Shown: positions 26,263 through 35,779, counted from the stretch's first letter. The stretch: DNA of 64,000 bases from CAWIHK01 sp963835935 (GCA_963835935.1 CAWIHK010000005.1:620001-684000); one strand, 5' to 3'. Numbers and translations are program-made. The notes: generated by a model not told the origin, from the letters alone.

Positions 26263-28100
26263 CCGGTGAATTTTGTGGAAAAGAATGGATCGAATATCCG
26301 ATTCAATATATCCGGCTGAATACCGAGTCCAGTGTCATCAATCTGAATCAGAACATACGGACCTGGAGGAAGCGGTATATGTGTATATTTCCAATAACGA
26401 ACATCGTCTCGATGAAGTGAACAGAGAGAAGTCCTTAAAAAGATTTTTCCTGCATTGTCTTTAATCGATTCACCGGCGTTCGTGATGATGTTTAGAAAAA
26501 CTTGTTCTAATTGTCCCGGATCGCCTCTGGTCGTCAACCGAGATTCTTCAAAATTAGTTGAAATGATAATTGATTTCGGAAGTACGGATGAATAAAGTGA
26601 TAGGTTATTCTTCAATAGTGTGTTTATATCAATTTCTTTAACTACATATTTTCCACGTCCTGCATACGCTAACAATTGTTGCACTAGATCTGCCGCACGT
26701 TCAGCAGCCTTCATAGATTTTTCAACATGTTTATACGACGGATGGTCGGTTTTCATCTTTTGCAGCGCCAATGCCGCCTGACCTAAAATAGCGTTCAGGA
26801 AATTGTTGAAATCGTGAGCGACACCGCCGGCAAGTGTTGCAATACTTTCATGCTTTTGAGATTGGAGCAAAGTTTCTTGCGCCATTTTTCTTTCCGTAAT
26901 GTCATGGATGATAGTAAGAATATTTGTGGGTTCTTGTTCAAAATCAACTAACACCACACTACTGACTTCTGCGTTGAATTGAAAACCGTCGGCTTTTCGT
27001 AAAGTATATTCATGAACTCCCGATCGCCCATGCTCCAACGTAATACGGAGTTGTTGTTGAAGCCGTGATCGGTCTTTTGGTGCGAAGAATTCAAAGCCGT
27101 TTCGACCAACGTATTCTATTTTTGAAGAAACACCGAACAATTTTAATGTCGCCCGATTCATATCGCATAGTATTCCTGTAAGATCCGTTGTTATAATTGC
27201 ATCCGTAATCGATTCGAACATAACCATCAGTTTGTCTGCCGCTTGACGATAGTCCCGTTCTTCTCGAAGGCGTCGGAGTTCTGCTGTAGCTTTCGATTCA
27301 AATATTCTCAAGATCGATCTGATTTGTTGTAGATTCGTGATCGGTTCTGAGTCGGCGAGTACGATCATTCCTAAAAAATTGTCAGGCGGACTGTACAATG
27401 GCAAGCCAATAAACGATGAAGCCTTTATGTTTCTTAAATAAATATCATTGGGAAATAATTGTTGAACATCGGAATTGTAAATTATTTCCGATTTCATTTT
27501 CCGAGATACGTCTTCACACGGTGTGTTTGAAAGGAGATAAGAAAAATTATTAGTAAACTGACCATCAAAATAAACAACAATTGTCTTAATTGTCTGGCTG
27601 CCCGGGTTGAATTCACCGATGAATACGTGCGACATATTAAGGATGCGCGAGAGGTGTTCGGCCAGCGAATGGAAAAAAGCATCCCCAGTCATTGATGATA
27701 TGCCGATAGCTAAGCTTTCAAAAGAATCGGTGTGTCGCTCATGATTGTATGAGTTGTCTTGTTTTTCAAGATTTTTTTTTCGGATTACCATAGATAAAAT
27801 AAAACTCAAGGTAATAAAAAGACACGATATCACGAATCGAAATAAAAGGCGATAATCGTGCATTGAGAATAACAACTGGGAAAACGATTGATGAGGATTT
27901 TGAAATGCCTGCAATACAATATCAAAAAACCAGAATATGCAGATAATGATCGCGGTTACAAATAATACAATCGTATGACGATATGACGACAAAAAATTTT
28001 TCATGATGTCGTTCTGTTCTGGTTGCGACTTAATACCTAATTTTAATTGAGTTCTCACACGCTGAAGAAAAGCCAGTAAAGAAAGTATCAACTCTTTCAC
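26235..28100 (-). CDS. Sensor histidine kinase, N-terminal and catalytic part (frame-broken hybrid kinase)
   Basis: The 621-residue frame has two membrane helices (TIVLFVTAIIICIFWFF and FRFVISCLFITLSFILSMV), a GAF-like sensory region, and a PAS domain (FESITDAIITTDLTG to IIHDITERK). A HisKA box has the phosphorylated His in GGVAHDFNN (about residue 429), and the ATPase has an N box (NIITNAGESI) and DTGLGI. It stops prematurely after FDPFFSTKFTGG. The missing G2 box and receiver lie in the adjacent frame. The start is GTG 28100; ATG 28004 is an alternative. The signal sensed is unknown. Confidence 0.8.
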   Translation of the reverse strand: MKELILSLLAFLQRVRTQLKLGIKSQPEQNDIMKNFLSSYRHTIVLFVTAIIICIFWFFDIVLQAFQNPHQSFSQLLFSMHDYRLLFRFVISCLFITLSFILSMVIRKKNLEKQDNSYNHERHTDSFESLAIGISSMTGDAFFHSLAEHLSRILNMSHVFIGEFNPGSQTIKTIVVYFDGQFTNNFSYLLSNTPCEDVSRKMKSEIIYNSDVQQLFPNDIYLRNIKASSFIGLPLYSPPDNFLGMIVLADSEPITNLQQIRSILRIFESKATAELRRLREERDYRQAADKLMVMFESITDAIITTDLTGILCDMNRATLKLFGVSSKIEYVGRNGFEFFAPKDRSRLQQQLRITLEHGRSGVHEYTLRKADGFQFNAEVSSVVLVDFEQEPTNILTIIHDITERKMAQETLLQSQKHESIATLAGGVAHDFNNFLNAILGQAALALQKMKTDHPSYKHVEKSMKAAERAADLVQQLLAYAGRGKYVVKEIDINTLLKNNLSLYSSVLPKSIIISTNFEESRLTTRGDPGQLEQVFLNIITNAGESIKDNAGKIFLRTSLCSLHRDDVRYWKYTHIPLPPGPYVLIQIDDTGLGIQPDILNRIFDPFFSTKFTGGASVFLLP

Positions 28101-28390
28101 TTAAATTACCGGTTTCAGGGTCTTTGAGAGGAGGTTTGACCAAATCAGGTCTTCTTTTTGTTTTTCTGCCGATAAGATAGAGTAGTTTTTAATTGAACGC
28201 AAGTGCTCTTTTAAAAAAAACACCATGCCATTGACAAATGTTTTAATTAATAGATAAGTAATATATTGCGAATCAAAAATAATTATTAATAATTTTTTTA
28301 ATTCGTTTGAGAGTTATTTTTTCACGCGTATACGTTACTTGGAATAAACCGCGGAACGAATAAATAAAGAAAGTATATCATACCGTGTTT

Positions 28391-30910
28391 TCAAAATTCA
28401 ATTTCTACACCGCCAACGGGGAAAAAAGCGAATTGATATACCGTTTGTGTCGTCCCATCGCTTCGGTATTCTACATAAAAAATATTTTTCCGGTTGAGTA
28501 GATTTTGAACGGCAAGATAAATATTTATGTTCCAGCTGTTAAAGTAATAACGACTTATCCATTGCAAATCGACGCGGCTGTAGTCCGGATACCGTTCAGA
28601 AAATACATCATTGGACGACTCCCAATAACCATTCGACCATGTTGTATTACCAATTCTATCCTGGCGCCAGGTCACAAATTCCATTGGCGTATACAGTCGA
28701 CCGCTCTGATATTGAAACTTCAAACTTAATTCCATTTCATTTGAAAAAGGAAGAATATAAGTCGGATATTTAACGAAGAATGGCGCATCGTCTAATATAT
28801 CCCGAAAACCTCGCACAATACGCCCGCCGATAACTGTCAGAATAATTGGATAATCGAATTCAGATCTGTACCAATCAGTTTGCTTCGGGATACGAGGATC
28901 GGCATCCTTGGTTTGCGAAAGCGATAATGCGATAGTTCCATAAAAATCCTTTACTTGCTTCTGCTCCAAAAAGAATTCAACGCCGTAGGAACGCCGTTGG
29001 CCGACTGTTAATTGTTTCTCGGATAAAAAAGTGTCGATTGCGGAATAAATGAATTGCTCGCTCACGGCGATTTTAGAATATTTTTTATAATACGCTTCCA
29101 TACTCAATTTTGAACCTTCACCAAAAAGATGTTCAAATCCGACGACATAATGATCGGCACACATATTTTCCAGATTTCTGTTGATTCCGGAATCATATCG
29201 ATCTCCATAAGTTGGAAAAGGATGCGCTTGATAGTATCGACCAATCGCAAAACTAAGTGTCGTAACCATTGGGATAATTTGATACGAAATATTTGCTCGA
29301 GGTGAAAAATTGCCCTTGCCGGAATAAGTAAAGTGATCGTAACGTCCGCCGAGTGTGACAAAAATATTATCCATTACATTGATTTTATCGCTCGCATAGA
29401 AATAGTATTTCGAAGCATCGCCGAATTTCAATTCGTGGTTGACACGTCCTTCGGGCTGGATGATCATAATCGGATTGTTCATTCCTGAATGACTGATATC
29501 GATGCGTGAGGTATCGGCTGTCATCCATTCATCGTTTTTCCAGAGGAGTGTAGTCAGGATTTGAGTACCAAGTGATAATTCATGTCGTGGATGAGGTTGT
29601 AAAAAGACTTCGTACTTTGCCGCAGCGAATGATTCGGTGGAGTAATTATAAAATTCCGGATATGAATTTAAAGTTTGATATTGTGTAACGTCCCCATTTT
29701 GATCTCTTACTTGCCGTGTAAAATCATTGCTGACATCTTCGTCATATTTGGAACCGGCAGAATACAATGTCAATACCGAGTAGCCAGTTTTTCCCCACAA
29801 ACTTGTTAAATTAAGACCGACCACATATTGATCATCCGTTGGGATGATGGTTTCAACAGATGCTGAATCAATAATATTTTTTCGTTGATTGTCTTTTTCT
29901 TTTGGGTCTCCCTTAATATCAATAGTACTATGTCCATAGAGGTAGTTAAAACTCAACTTTTGCGACTCGCTTAAATCATACACGACTTTAGCCTGTGCAT
30001 CCCAATATTTCGGGACTGCAGTTAAAGAAAGTTTTGACATTCCAAAAAGCTTGTCGACAATTTCTAACAAACTTTTTCGGTACGAAAAAATGTATGATCC
30101 ACGCTCGCCGGCAAATCCCCCCTCAATTAAGGTACCCAATCCTGCCATGTTGAATCCTGAATTCGAAGAAAATAATTTATGCCTGTCGCCTTCTCGTACA
30201 CTAATATTCATTACCGAAGAAACTTTGTCGCCATATTGTGCCGGAAATCCTCCAGCAGAAAATTGTACATCACGAATCATATCTGCATTCAACATATTAA
30301 TCGGGCCGGCTGAATTATAATCATTTGCATAATGATTAATCGATGGAACTTCCATATGATCCATTATCGTCAGGTTTTCGTATGGGGCTCCGCCGCGAAC
30401 AATCAATTCGTTGACATTGTCGTTCGAGCTTGCAACACCTGGTAGATTTTGAACGACTCTCTGCACATCTTGAATACTTCCGGGTGCACGAAGAATTTCG
30501 GAACGATCGTAAGTGTTCGCACTCAGAGGCGAAAATGTTTGAGCGCGGCTGTAGTAACTCGTACTGACAGTAATTTCGTTTGTCTCAACGGCCTTCTCTT
30601 CCATTTCAACAAAAACAGGAGTTGCCCTGCCGGTTGAGACAACGACGTTGGTTATTATTTTAGAAGCATATCCGATTACCGACATACGAAGGCTGATCGT
30701 ACCGACTTCCAATCCTTGAAGAATAAATTTTCCTTGAAAATCTGTAGTAGTTCCTATCGTCGGTTTCTCAATCACCACAACGTTAACGCCCGGCAGAGGC
30801 TCTTTTGTTTTTCCATCGATAATTGTTCCGCGTATATCGCCTTTATAAGACTGACTGAAAAGAGAAGCGATTGGAATAAAAATAAGAAGTAAAATTTTAA
30901 AATATCTCAT
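28391..30910 (-). CDS. TonB-dependent outer-membrane receptor
   Basis: The 839-residue protein has a signal peptide, a carboxypeptidase-regulatory-like domain (KGDIRGTIIDGKTKEPLPGVNVVV, split here as residues about 24-105), a plug with VQNLPGVASSNDNVNELIVRGG within about 155-180, and a long beta-barrel. It imports an unknown ligand in a TonB-dependent way. AAGGA precedes ATG 30910. It lies 24 bases downstream of a TetR-type regulator gene, so the pair is probably autoregulated. No SusD-like partner is adjacent. Confidence 0.87.
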   Translation of the reverse strand: MRYFKILLLIFIPIASLFSQSYKGDIRGTIIDGKTKEPLPGVNVVVIEKPTIGTTTDFQGKFILQGLEVGTISLRMSVIGYASKIITNVVVSTGRATPVFVEMEEKAVETNEITVSTSYYSRAQTFSPLSANTYDRSEILRAPGSIQDVQRVVQNLPGVASSNDNVNELIVRGGAPYENLTIMDHMEVPSINHYANDYNSAGPINMLNADMIRDVQFSAGGFPAQYGDKVSSVMNISVREGDRHKLFSSNSGFNMAGLGTLIEGGFAGERGSYIFSYRKSLLEIVDKLFGMSKLSLTAVPKYWDAQAKVVYDLSESQKLSFNYLYGHSTIDIKGDPKEKDNQRKNIIDSASVETIIPTDDQYVVGLNLTSLWGKTGYSVLTLYSAGSKYDEDVSNDFTRQVRDQNGDVTQYQTLNSYPEFYNYSTESFAAAKYEVFLQPHPRHELSLGTQILTTLLWKNDEWMTADTSRIDISHSGMNNPIMIIQPEGRVNHELKFGDASKYYFYASDKINVMDNIFVTLGGRYDHFTYSGKGNFSPRANISYQIIPMVTTLSFAIGRYYQAHPFPTYGDRYDSGINRNLENMCADHYVVGFEHLFGEGSKLSMEAYYKKYSKIAVSEQFIYSAIDTFLSEKQLTVGQRRSYGVEFFLEQKQVKDFYGTIALSLSQTKDADPRIPKQTDWYRSEFDYPIILTVIGGRIVRGFRDILDDAPFFVKYPTYILPFSNEMELSLKFQYQSGRLYTPMEFVTWRQDRIGNTTWSNGYWESSNDVFSERYPDYSRVDLQWISRYYFNSWNINIYLAVQNLLNRKNIFYVEYRSDGTTQTVYQFAFFPVGGVEIEF

Positions 30911-30934
30911 AAACTGAATCCTTTTTGAAAATTA

Positions 30935-31564
30935 TTATTTTTTCCTGATGCAATTTGCCCATTCTTCAAATGCGAGTGAAATAGTTTCTATGACATTTGC
31001 TTCTGGTACCATGACGAATCGATTTCGGATGTGGAGTGATACAAGTCCATGTAGATACGCCCAAGCCGACAAAGTGAATAAATCAACGTTGAGACCCTCT
31101 GGCAAAGAACCTTCTTCAATGCACTCAGAAATCAAATTCTTTAACATCATGAATGATTTCATACCAAAAAAATCAGGAGAGCTTTTCGATCTTTCTCGAG
31201 TTTGAAGGGTAGGAATCTTAATAAGAAACATAACTTCGTAGTAATTTGTATTTGTGATGGCAAATTCGGTATATTTTTTTCCTGCTGCGAGTAATTTCGT
31301 CCAGGCGTTACCGGTTGCCGATTGATAAAACGTCTCAAAATATTCATCGAACTTTTGAAACGATATTCTCGCTACTTCCAGCAAGATTTGGTCCCTATCA
31401 AGAAAATAATGATAAACAGAAGCAGGACTGTATTCGATTCGACTTGCGATTTTCCGGATTGTAACGTGGTCGGAACCTTCAGTCAAGATTATATCAAAAG
31501 CAGCCTGAATGATATGCTCCCGCATTTCGAGAATATCTCGTTCTTTTCGTTCAATTATACCCAT
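30935..31564 (-). CDS. TetR/AcrR-family transcriptional regulator
   Basis: The 209-residue protein has an N-terminal TetR helix-turn-helix (IIQAAFDIILTEGSDHVTI, then KIASRIEYSPASVYHYFLDRD) and an alpha-helical ligand-binding C-terminal domain. Such proteins usually repress their own operon. Here the regulator precedes the TonB receptor gene by 24 bases on the same strand, so control of that receptor is likely. No operator palindrome was identified with confidence in the 257-base upstream gap. Confidence 0.88.
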   Translation of the reverse strand: MGIIERKERDILEMREHIIQAAFDIILTEGSDHVTIRKIASRIEYSPASVYHYFLDRDQILLEVARISFQKFDEYFETFYQSATGNAWTKLLAAGKKYTEFAITNTNYYEVMFLIKIPTLQTRERSKSSPDFFGMKSFMMLKNLISECIEEGSLPEGLNVDLFTLSAWAYLHGLVSLHIRNRFVMVPEANVIETISLAFEEWANCIRKK

Positions 31565-31684
31565 GAATATACGTTTTATTAAACATTGTTCATTATTTTA
31601 ACTTAATTTAATAATTAAACACCGAATAGTCAAATAAATTTATCGAATTTTGTAAGATTTTTTGCAGATGCCTTTCGAGCTGAA

Positions 31685-31716
31685 CAAAAAATTGATGGGT
31701 ATCATAAATACCCATC
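31685..31716 (-). terminator. Intrinsic terminator downstream of the GH130 gene
   Basis: A perfect 9-bp stem, GATGGGTAT (31694-31702) with ATACCCATC (31708-31716), is followed on the minus strand by AATTTTTTG. It lies about 105 bases after the GH130 stop and before the TetR gene. Confidence 0.8.
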
Positions 31717-31821
31717 CCTAAGGAGAAAATCGGAAAGTCGACGTGTCCAGGTATTATATATAGAGTTTCAGAATCGTTTGTTTCTGTTGATCCAGCTGCC
31801 CATCAGTCTGTGGGCAAGAAT

Positions 31822-32814
31822 TTAAAATGATTCTGAATTATTCTTGATATAATCGATTAATTCATCGACCTGTGTAAAAGCGAGAGCAGTACACGTGTCG
31901 GCTGCACCATAATAGATGGCAATTCTTCCGGTTTTCGCATCATACAAATTAGCACATGGGAAGATAACATTTGGAACAAAGCCTGTAGTTTCATAAAGTT
32001 TTTCAGGTGTGAGAAGATAATCGCGAGTTCGGTATAAAACTTTATGTGGTTGATCAATATCTAAAATTACTGCGCCAAAACTATATACAAAACCGTTGCA
32101 TGTTGTCGACACACCATGATAAAATAATAGCCAGCCTTCTGTAGTTTCGATTGGAACAGGACCTGCGCCTATCTTTACTCCCTGCCACCACCCTTGACCG
32201 CCTCGGCCCATCACAAATTTGTGATTCCCCCAATGAATAAGATTAGGACTTTCACTCAAAAAAATATCGCCGAATGGCGTATGTCCGCTATCACTTGGGC
32301 GACTCAACAACAAATATTTCCCGTTAACTTTTCTTGGGAACAAGACACCGTTTCTATTGAAAGGCATAAGAGGATTTGACATCCGGATGAAAGTTTTAAA
32401 ATCATTCGTCCTGCCGAGTCCGATCGAAGCTCCTCGCATGTCATCACACCATGTTATAAAATATGTATCATCGAGTTGAACGAATCGTGGATCGTAAGCA
32501 TAACTCGTCGGGTTTGGTTTTCCTTCTTCATCTACCCACTGAATTGGATCGGGGCCAATATTCCATTTTAATCCATCTTTGCTTCTTCCAAAGAAAAGCG
32601 TCGCTCGGCCATTCTTTTGGTCTGCCCTAAATACACCGATGAATCCTTTTTCATATGGTAATACAGCGCTATTATAAATACGAGCAGCTTTTTGTATCGG
32701 GTTCCAACCGATAATTGGATTGCGTTTAGATCTCCATAAAACATCCTGGCATCCCCGCGGCCTCTTTTCCCAAGGAATATTCGGCAATTGCTTTCCAATT
32801 ATTGTTTTTTTCAT
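31822..32814 (-). CDS. GH130 beta-mannoside phosphorylase (GH130_2-like)
   Basis: The 330-residue enzyme resembles GH130 phosphorylases: LPNIPWEKRPRGC at the start, GRSKDGLKWNI, and SYAYDPRF containing the proton-donor Asp (about residue 108). Members phosphorolyse beta-1,4-mannosyl-glucose or mannosyl-N-acetylglucosamine to mannose 1-phosphate. No signal peptide is present, so it acts in the cytoplasm on imported disaccharide. ATG 32814 is chosen over the frame start at 32832 because AAGGAA lies upstream at the right distance. The neighbouring GPH symporter probably supplies the substrate. Which disaccharide is used cannot be told from the sequence. Confidence 0.87.
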   Translation of the reverse strand: MKKTIIGKQLPNIPWEKRPRGCQDVLWRSKRNPIIGWNPIQKAARIYNSAVLPYEKGFIGVFRADQKNGRATLFFGRSKDGLKWNIGPDPIQWVDEEGKPNPTSYAYDPRFVQLDDTYFITWCDDMRGASIGLGRTNDFKTFIRMSNPLMPFNRNGVLFPRKVNGKYLLLSRPSDSGHTPFGDIFLSESPNLIHWGNHKFVMGRGGQGWWQGVKIGAGPVPIETTEGWLLFYHGVSTTCNGFVYSFGAVILDIDQPHKVLYRTRDYLLTPEKLYETTGFVPNVIFPCANLYDAKTGRIAIYYGAADTCTALAFTQVDELIDYIKNNSESF

Positions 32815-32846
32815 AAGTGTTTCCTTCATCAAAATGATTTTATATT

Positions 32847-32891
32847 AAAAAATAAAAACTGCCGAGTGACATTTAAATATCACTCAGCAGT
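32847..32891 (-). terminator. Intrinsic terminator between the GPH symporter and GH130 genes
   Basis: ACTGCCGAGTGA (32858-32869) pairs with TCACTCAGCAGT (32880-32891) at 11 of 12 positions. The minus strand then reads TTTTTATTTTTT. It could reduce GH130 expression relative to the transporter or force GH130 to use its own promoter. Confidence 0.85.
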
Positions 32892-32925
32892 ATCGTTCTT
32901 ATTTTTCGAATTATTTTCTGCTGAC

Positions 32926-34389
32926 TTATTTAACTGTAACGGTTTCACCACTGATCTTGCGGCGTTCTTCAAGCTCAGTGGAAATTTTCTTCATTGTTTT
33001 TGTATCTAATCTATAAAAAATTACCAAAATAATCGAGATGAGCGCAAAAAATGAAGGAACCACGCTCATCAACATAACAAGCGATTTATTTGTTTCGGGT
33101 GATTGAGCTTTGTCGGCTATAAAACCCGACCAGGATAAAAGCAAGCCAGTGAAAGAGGCCGCGATTGCCCATCCGAATTTTTGAGACATTGCCGATGCTG
33201 AAAATACCAAACCCGTTGCTCTTCTTCCCTTTTTCCATTCCGAGTAATCGGCTGTATCGGCGTACATCACCCAGATAAGAGGCGACAGCGGGCCTCCAGT
33301 GATTGAACCAAGAATTTGGAATATGAAAATCAATGTCATATTCGCAGGTGTGAGAAAATAGAATGCCAGCGTACTGACAAGAGCAATAGAAAACAGAGAG
33401 AGAAAAGCTGTTTTCGTTCCAATGCGTGCACACAGTAGCGGCACCAAGAGTGTTCCGAGTATTGCGCATCCCTGGCCTAATGTGTTGAAAACAGAAGCCG
33501 CTTCTTCAAAACCCCAGTTAAAGTTCCAACCGAGAAAAGAATAATTGATAGTGTTATGAGTGAACTCGGAAAAATTTGTGATGTAATATTTGAAATAATA
33601 ATTCGTAACGCCGATTCTGGTCGCAACAAACATAATCATGGCTATTGTTGCGAATAAAAGAAGAACCCACGGCCCATTCGTCACTAAATCCTTTATATCT
33701 TTTTTCACAGATGTTTTCTGAGCCTTTTGGGGTTTCACTCTTTCTTTTGTAAACAAGAATGTGAGGAAAAAGAAGACTAATGCAATTGCGCCGTAAAACA
33801 TAATTGTTTTTGTCCAACCAATCGGTTCTGTCGTGTCGACTCCATTACCGAAATGCTTTGCCAATATAAGAGATGTGGCCGATACCGTCATTCCGCTTAT
33901 GTAAGCGAATGTAAATTTAAAAGATGATGCGCTTGTACGTTGAGTCGCATCGGGTGTTAGTACGCCCAACAATGAAGAATATGGAATATTAATTCCAGCG
34001 TAACAAACCATGAACAGAAAGAGAGTCACATAGGCGTAAACGAGTTTTCCGCTTGGGTCAAAATTCGGAGTATAGAACATGAAAATAGCAGAGATTGCCA
34101 GCGGCAGAGCCATCCATAGCAGGTACGGCCTGAATTTGCCCCATCGTGTTTCGGTGCGGTCGGCAATCATACCGATAACAGGATCGATGACAGCATCAAA
34201 TAATCGCGATACCATAATCATCGTGCCTGCTACTACAGCGGCTTTTGCCGCATCCGCAATTTTAAATACATCGGTATAGAAAAACAGCATGTTCATAGTA
34301 ATACTCTGCCAGAACAGTACCGACGCAAAATCACCAAATCCGTAACCGATCTTTTCTTTCAACGGAAGTTTTTGGGTATCGTTGTTCAT
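32926..34389 (-). CDS. GPH-family sugar:cation symporter (MelB-like)
   Basis: The 487-residue protein has about 12 transmembrane segments with the glycoside-pentoside-hexuronide family features EKIGYGFGDFAS at the N-terminus and IDPVIGMIADRTETRWGKFRPY near residues 67-90. A large cytoplasmic loop precedes the C-terminal half. It imports a sugar or oligosaccharide with Na+ or H+. Its position upstream of the GH130 phosphorylase suggests a mannose-containing disaccharide as substrate (inference). Confidence 0.88.
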   Translation of the reverse strand: MNNDTQKLPLKEKIGYGFGDFASVLFWQSITMNMLFFYTDVFKIADAAKAAVVAGTMIMVSRLFDAVIDPVIGMIADRTETRWGKFRPYLLWMALPLAISAIFMFYTPNFDPSGKLVYAYVTLFLFMVCYAGINIPYSSLLGVLTPDATQRTSASSFKFTFAYISGMTVSATSLILAKHFGNGVDTTEPIGWTKTIMFYGAIALVFFFLTFLFTKERVKPQKAQKTSVKKDIKDLVTNGPWVLLLFATIAMIMFVATRIGVTNYYFKYYITNFSEFTHNTINYSFLGWNFNWGFEEAASVFNTLGQGCAILGTLLVPLLCARIGTKTAFLSLFSIALVSTLAFYFLTPANMTLIFIFQILGSITGGPLSPLIWVMYADTADYSEWKKGRRATGLVFSASAMSQKFGWAIAASFTGLLLSWSGFIADKAQSPETNKSLVMLMSVVPSFFALISIILVIFYRLDTKTMKKISTELEERRKISGETVTVK

Positions 34390-34903
34390 AAAATAAACTC
34401 TTTCTGTTATTTGATAATTATTATTAAAAGAACTTTTAAATCATTTTTCAAGACTAATACATTTTATCACTCAGATCTAAACGGAAAAAACATTGAATTG
34501 AACAGAAGACTGAATTAGAAAGTACGAAATCTCCTTTATTGCTAACAATGATGAATATCAATCGTTGTTGCATACGTCAATTTCGCGTGCGCGTTAAAGC
34601 AGTTCTTCTCATTACTTTATCCAACTCAATCTATCTATGAAGTTAAGTGAAGCTCTACACCTCTTCTTCGAGGTAATATTCATTCACTCTTGCAATTTCT
34701 TGGATAGAATAACATCTTCGTGTTTTAAGCAACATCTGTACCATTTTACAGATGTTTTTTTTAAATGTAAAATAAAATATAAAGAAAAAACAATTATTAT
34801 TCTAATAAATATTTATTATCGATCTTGATAAACGGCGTAAAAGACTTCCTCTATTATATTGTATCGCGATAAATGCCTTAATACAAGGATTAAATTTAAT
34901 CCT
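34390..34903. other. AT-rich intergenic region without a convincing gene
   Basis: No protein-like reading frame is supported here. The first part is the upstream region of the GPH symporter (minus strand). The middle holds a strong + strand terminator at 34732-34762 without a recognised gene before it, so a small RNA is possible. The right end borders the degenerate sigma-54 activator remnant. Confidence 0.6.
34732..34762 (+). terminator. Orphan intrinsic terminator, + strand
   Basis: ACATCTGT (34732-34739) pairs with ACAGATGT (34748-34755), followed immediately by an unbroken run of Ts to 34762. No + strand gene precedes it within the roughly 340-base gap, so it may end a small RNA. Confidence 0.7.
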
Positions 34904-35214
34904 TTAACCCGAATACATTCTATAATAATTCGTAGACCCGAGACCGAGCTTTCGGGCGGCTTCAGCATCGGAAGAAGAGTTTCTTCGAATAAATGTGATA
35001 TACTTTTTTCTAAATATCCGCTCCATTTGATGGAGATTATGAGAATCGTTATAATCTTTAAATAGAAAGGTATCATTATCGGTCATTTGTTGAGATGTTG
35101 AAAAAGTGTATAGGGCATTCCGGAGAATCTCTGGATTAAAAGTGTTGCATCCACCCTAATCCAATGATGATCGGCATGAGGAGAAGCGTCAACGCAAATA
35201 AGTCTCTTGTTCAT
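34904..35214 (-). pseudogene. Remnant of a sigma-54-dependent (NtrC-type) activator
   Basis: Two short frames overlap by ATGA. The first (35214-35083) encodes KRLICVDASPHADHHWIRVD, which aligns by eye with the AAA+ segment 'h..SPrA..pFi.VdC..L' of NtrC-type activators. The second (35086-34904) encodes NLHQMERIFRKKYITFIRR followed by EAARKLGLGSTNYYRMY, resembling the Fis-type C-terminal DNA-binding helix. The Walker, GAFTGA and receiver parts are not present. I read it as a decayed, internally deleted gene; two independent small genes are less likely. Confidence 0.4.
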
Positions 35215-35260
35215 TTGCACATTCTATTCAACATGTATTTATAATTCACACCAAGATAAG

Positions 35261-35530
35261 ATGCAATTTTCAGAGTTCCAACTGGATTCTAGTGATTCCA
35301 TAATTCAAATTGCTTTTGAAAACGCCCACCTTAAAATTTTTTTTAATTATCTGACTATTCTGCATACAAATTCTATTAACGTAGTATTTCCTTTTTCAAG
35401 TGTAATAATTGAAGTGAGAGTTGTTACTATCCTGTCGAACAAACTTGACAATGTCATCAAGGTGGATGTATATTATCAACGGATGCCCTTTCGAAATGAT
35501 CACATGATTGAAAGAATGAGGAAGGAATGA
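35261..35530 (+). CDS. Small hypothetical protein coupled to the SxtJ-like gene
   Basis: The frame (89 residues from ATG 35261; up to 107 from ATG 35207) is hydrophilic with alternating residues suggesting beta strands and no recognised domain. Its TGA overlaps the next start as ATGA, which hints that it is translated. Against it, no ribosome site is clear and the region also contains degenerate minus-strand regulator-like sequence. It may be spurious. Confidence 0.35.
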   Translation: MQFSEFQLDSSDSIIQIAFENAHLKIFFNYLTILHTNSINVVFPFSSVIIEVRVVTILSNKLDNVIKVDVYYQRMPFRNDHMIERMRKE

Positions 35531-35769
35531 GAGAAATTTTCGCCTTATTAAAACGGCTGTGGTTATCGTTTGCACACTTACTCGGCCGTGTTAACACGAT
35601 TATTCTTCTGACGATTGTTTATGTGATCGCAGTCGGCTTAATGTCGATCATAATAAAAATTCTTCGGAAAGATTTATTACTGAAAAAAATAAATCCCGCA
35701 CTCAATTCATATTGGCTTATGCGAAGTTCAGGTGAGCAAACGCTCGAACGCCACAAGTTTCAATTTTAA
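35527..35769 (+). CDS. SxtJ-like small membrane protein
   Basis: The 80-residue protein has a hydrophobic segment (TIILLTIVYVIAVGLMSIII) followed by a basic loop and NPALNSYWLMRSSGE. This resembles the end of SxtJ-family proteins that accompany carbamoyltransferases ('...sYW..r'). GAGGAAGGA directly precedes ATG 35527. It ends 10 bases before the carbamoyltransferase start. The role is unknown; it is probably a membrane partner of that enzyme. Confidence 0.68.
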   Translation: MREIFALLKRLWLSFAHLLGRVNTIILLTIVYVIAVGLMSIIIKILRKDLLLKKINPALNSYWLMRSSGEQTLERHKFQF

Positions 35770-35779
35770 AAATCGTGCC

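Noticed and set aside
28138..28168. GACC-loop-GGTC followed by a T-rich run on the + strand.
   Set aside because: The stem is only about 4 base pairs and no + strand gene precedes it.
34637..34828. A 63-codon plus-strand frame in the gap after the GPH symporter.
   Set aside because: It runs through the orphan terminator and its composition (low complexity, AT-rich) is not protein-like.
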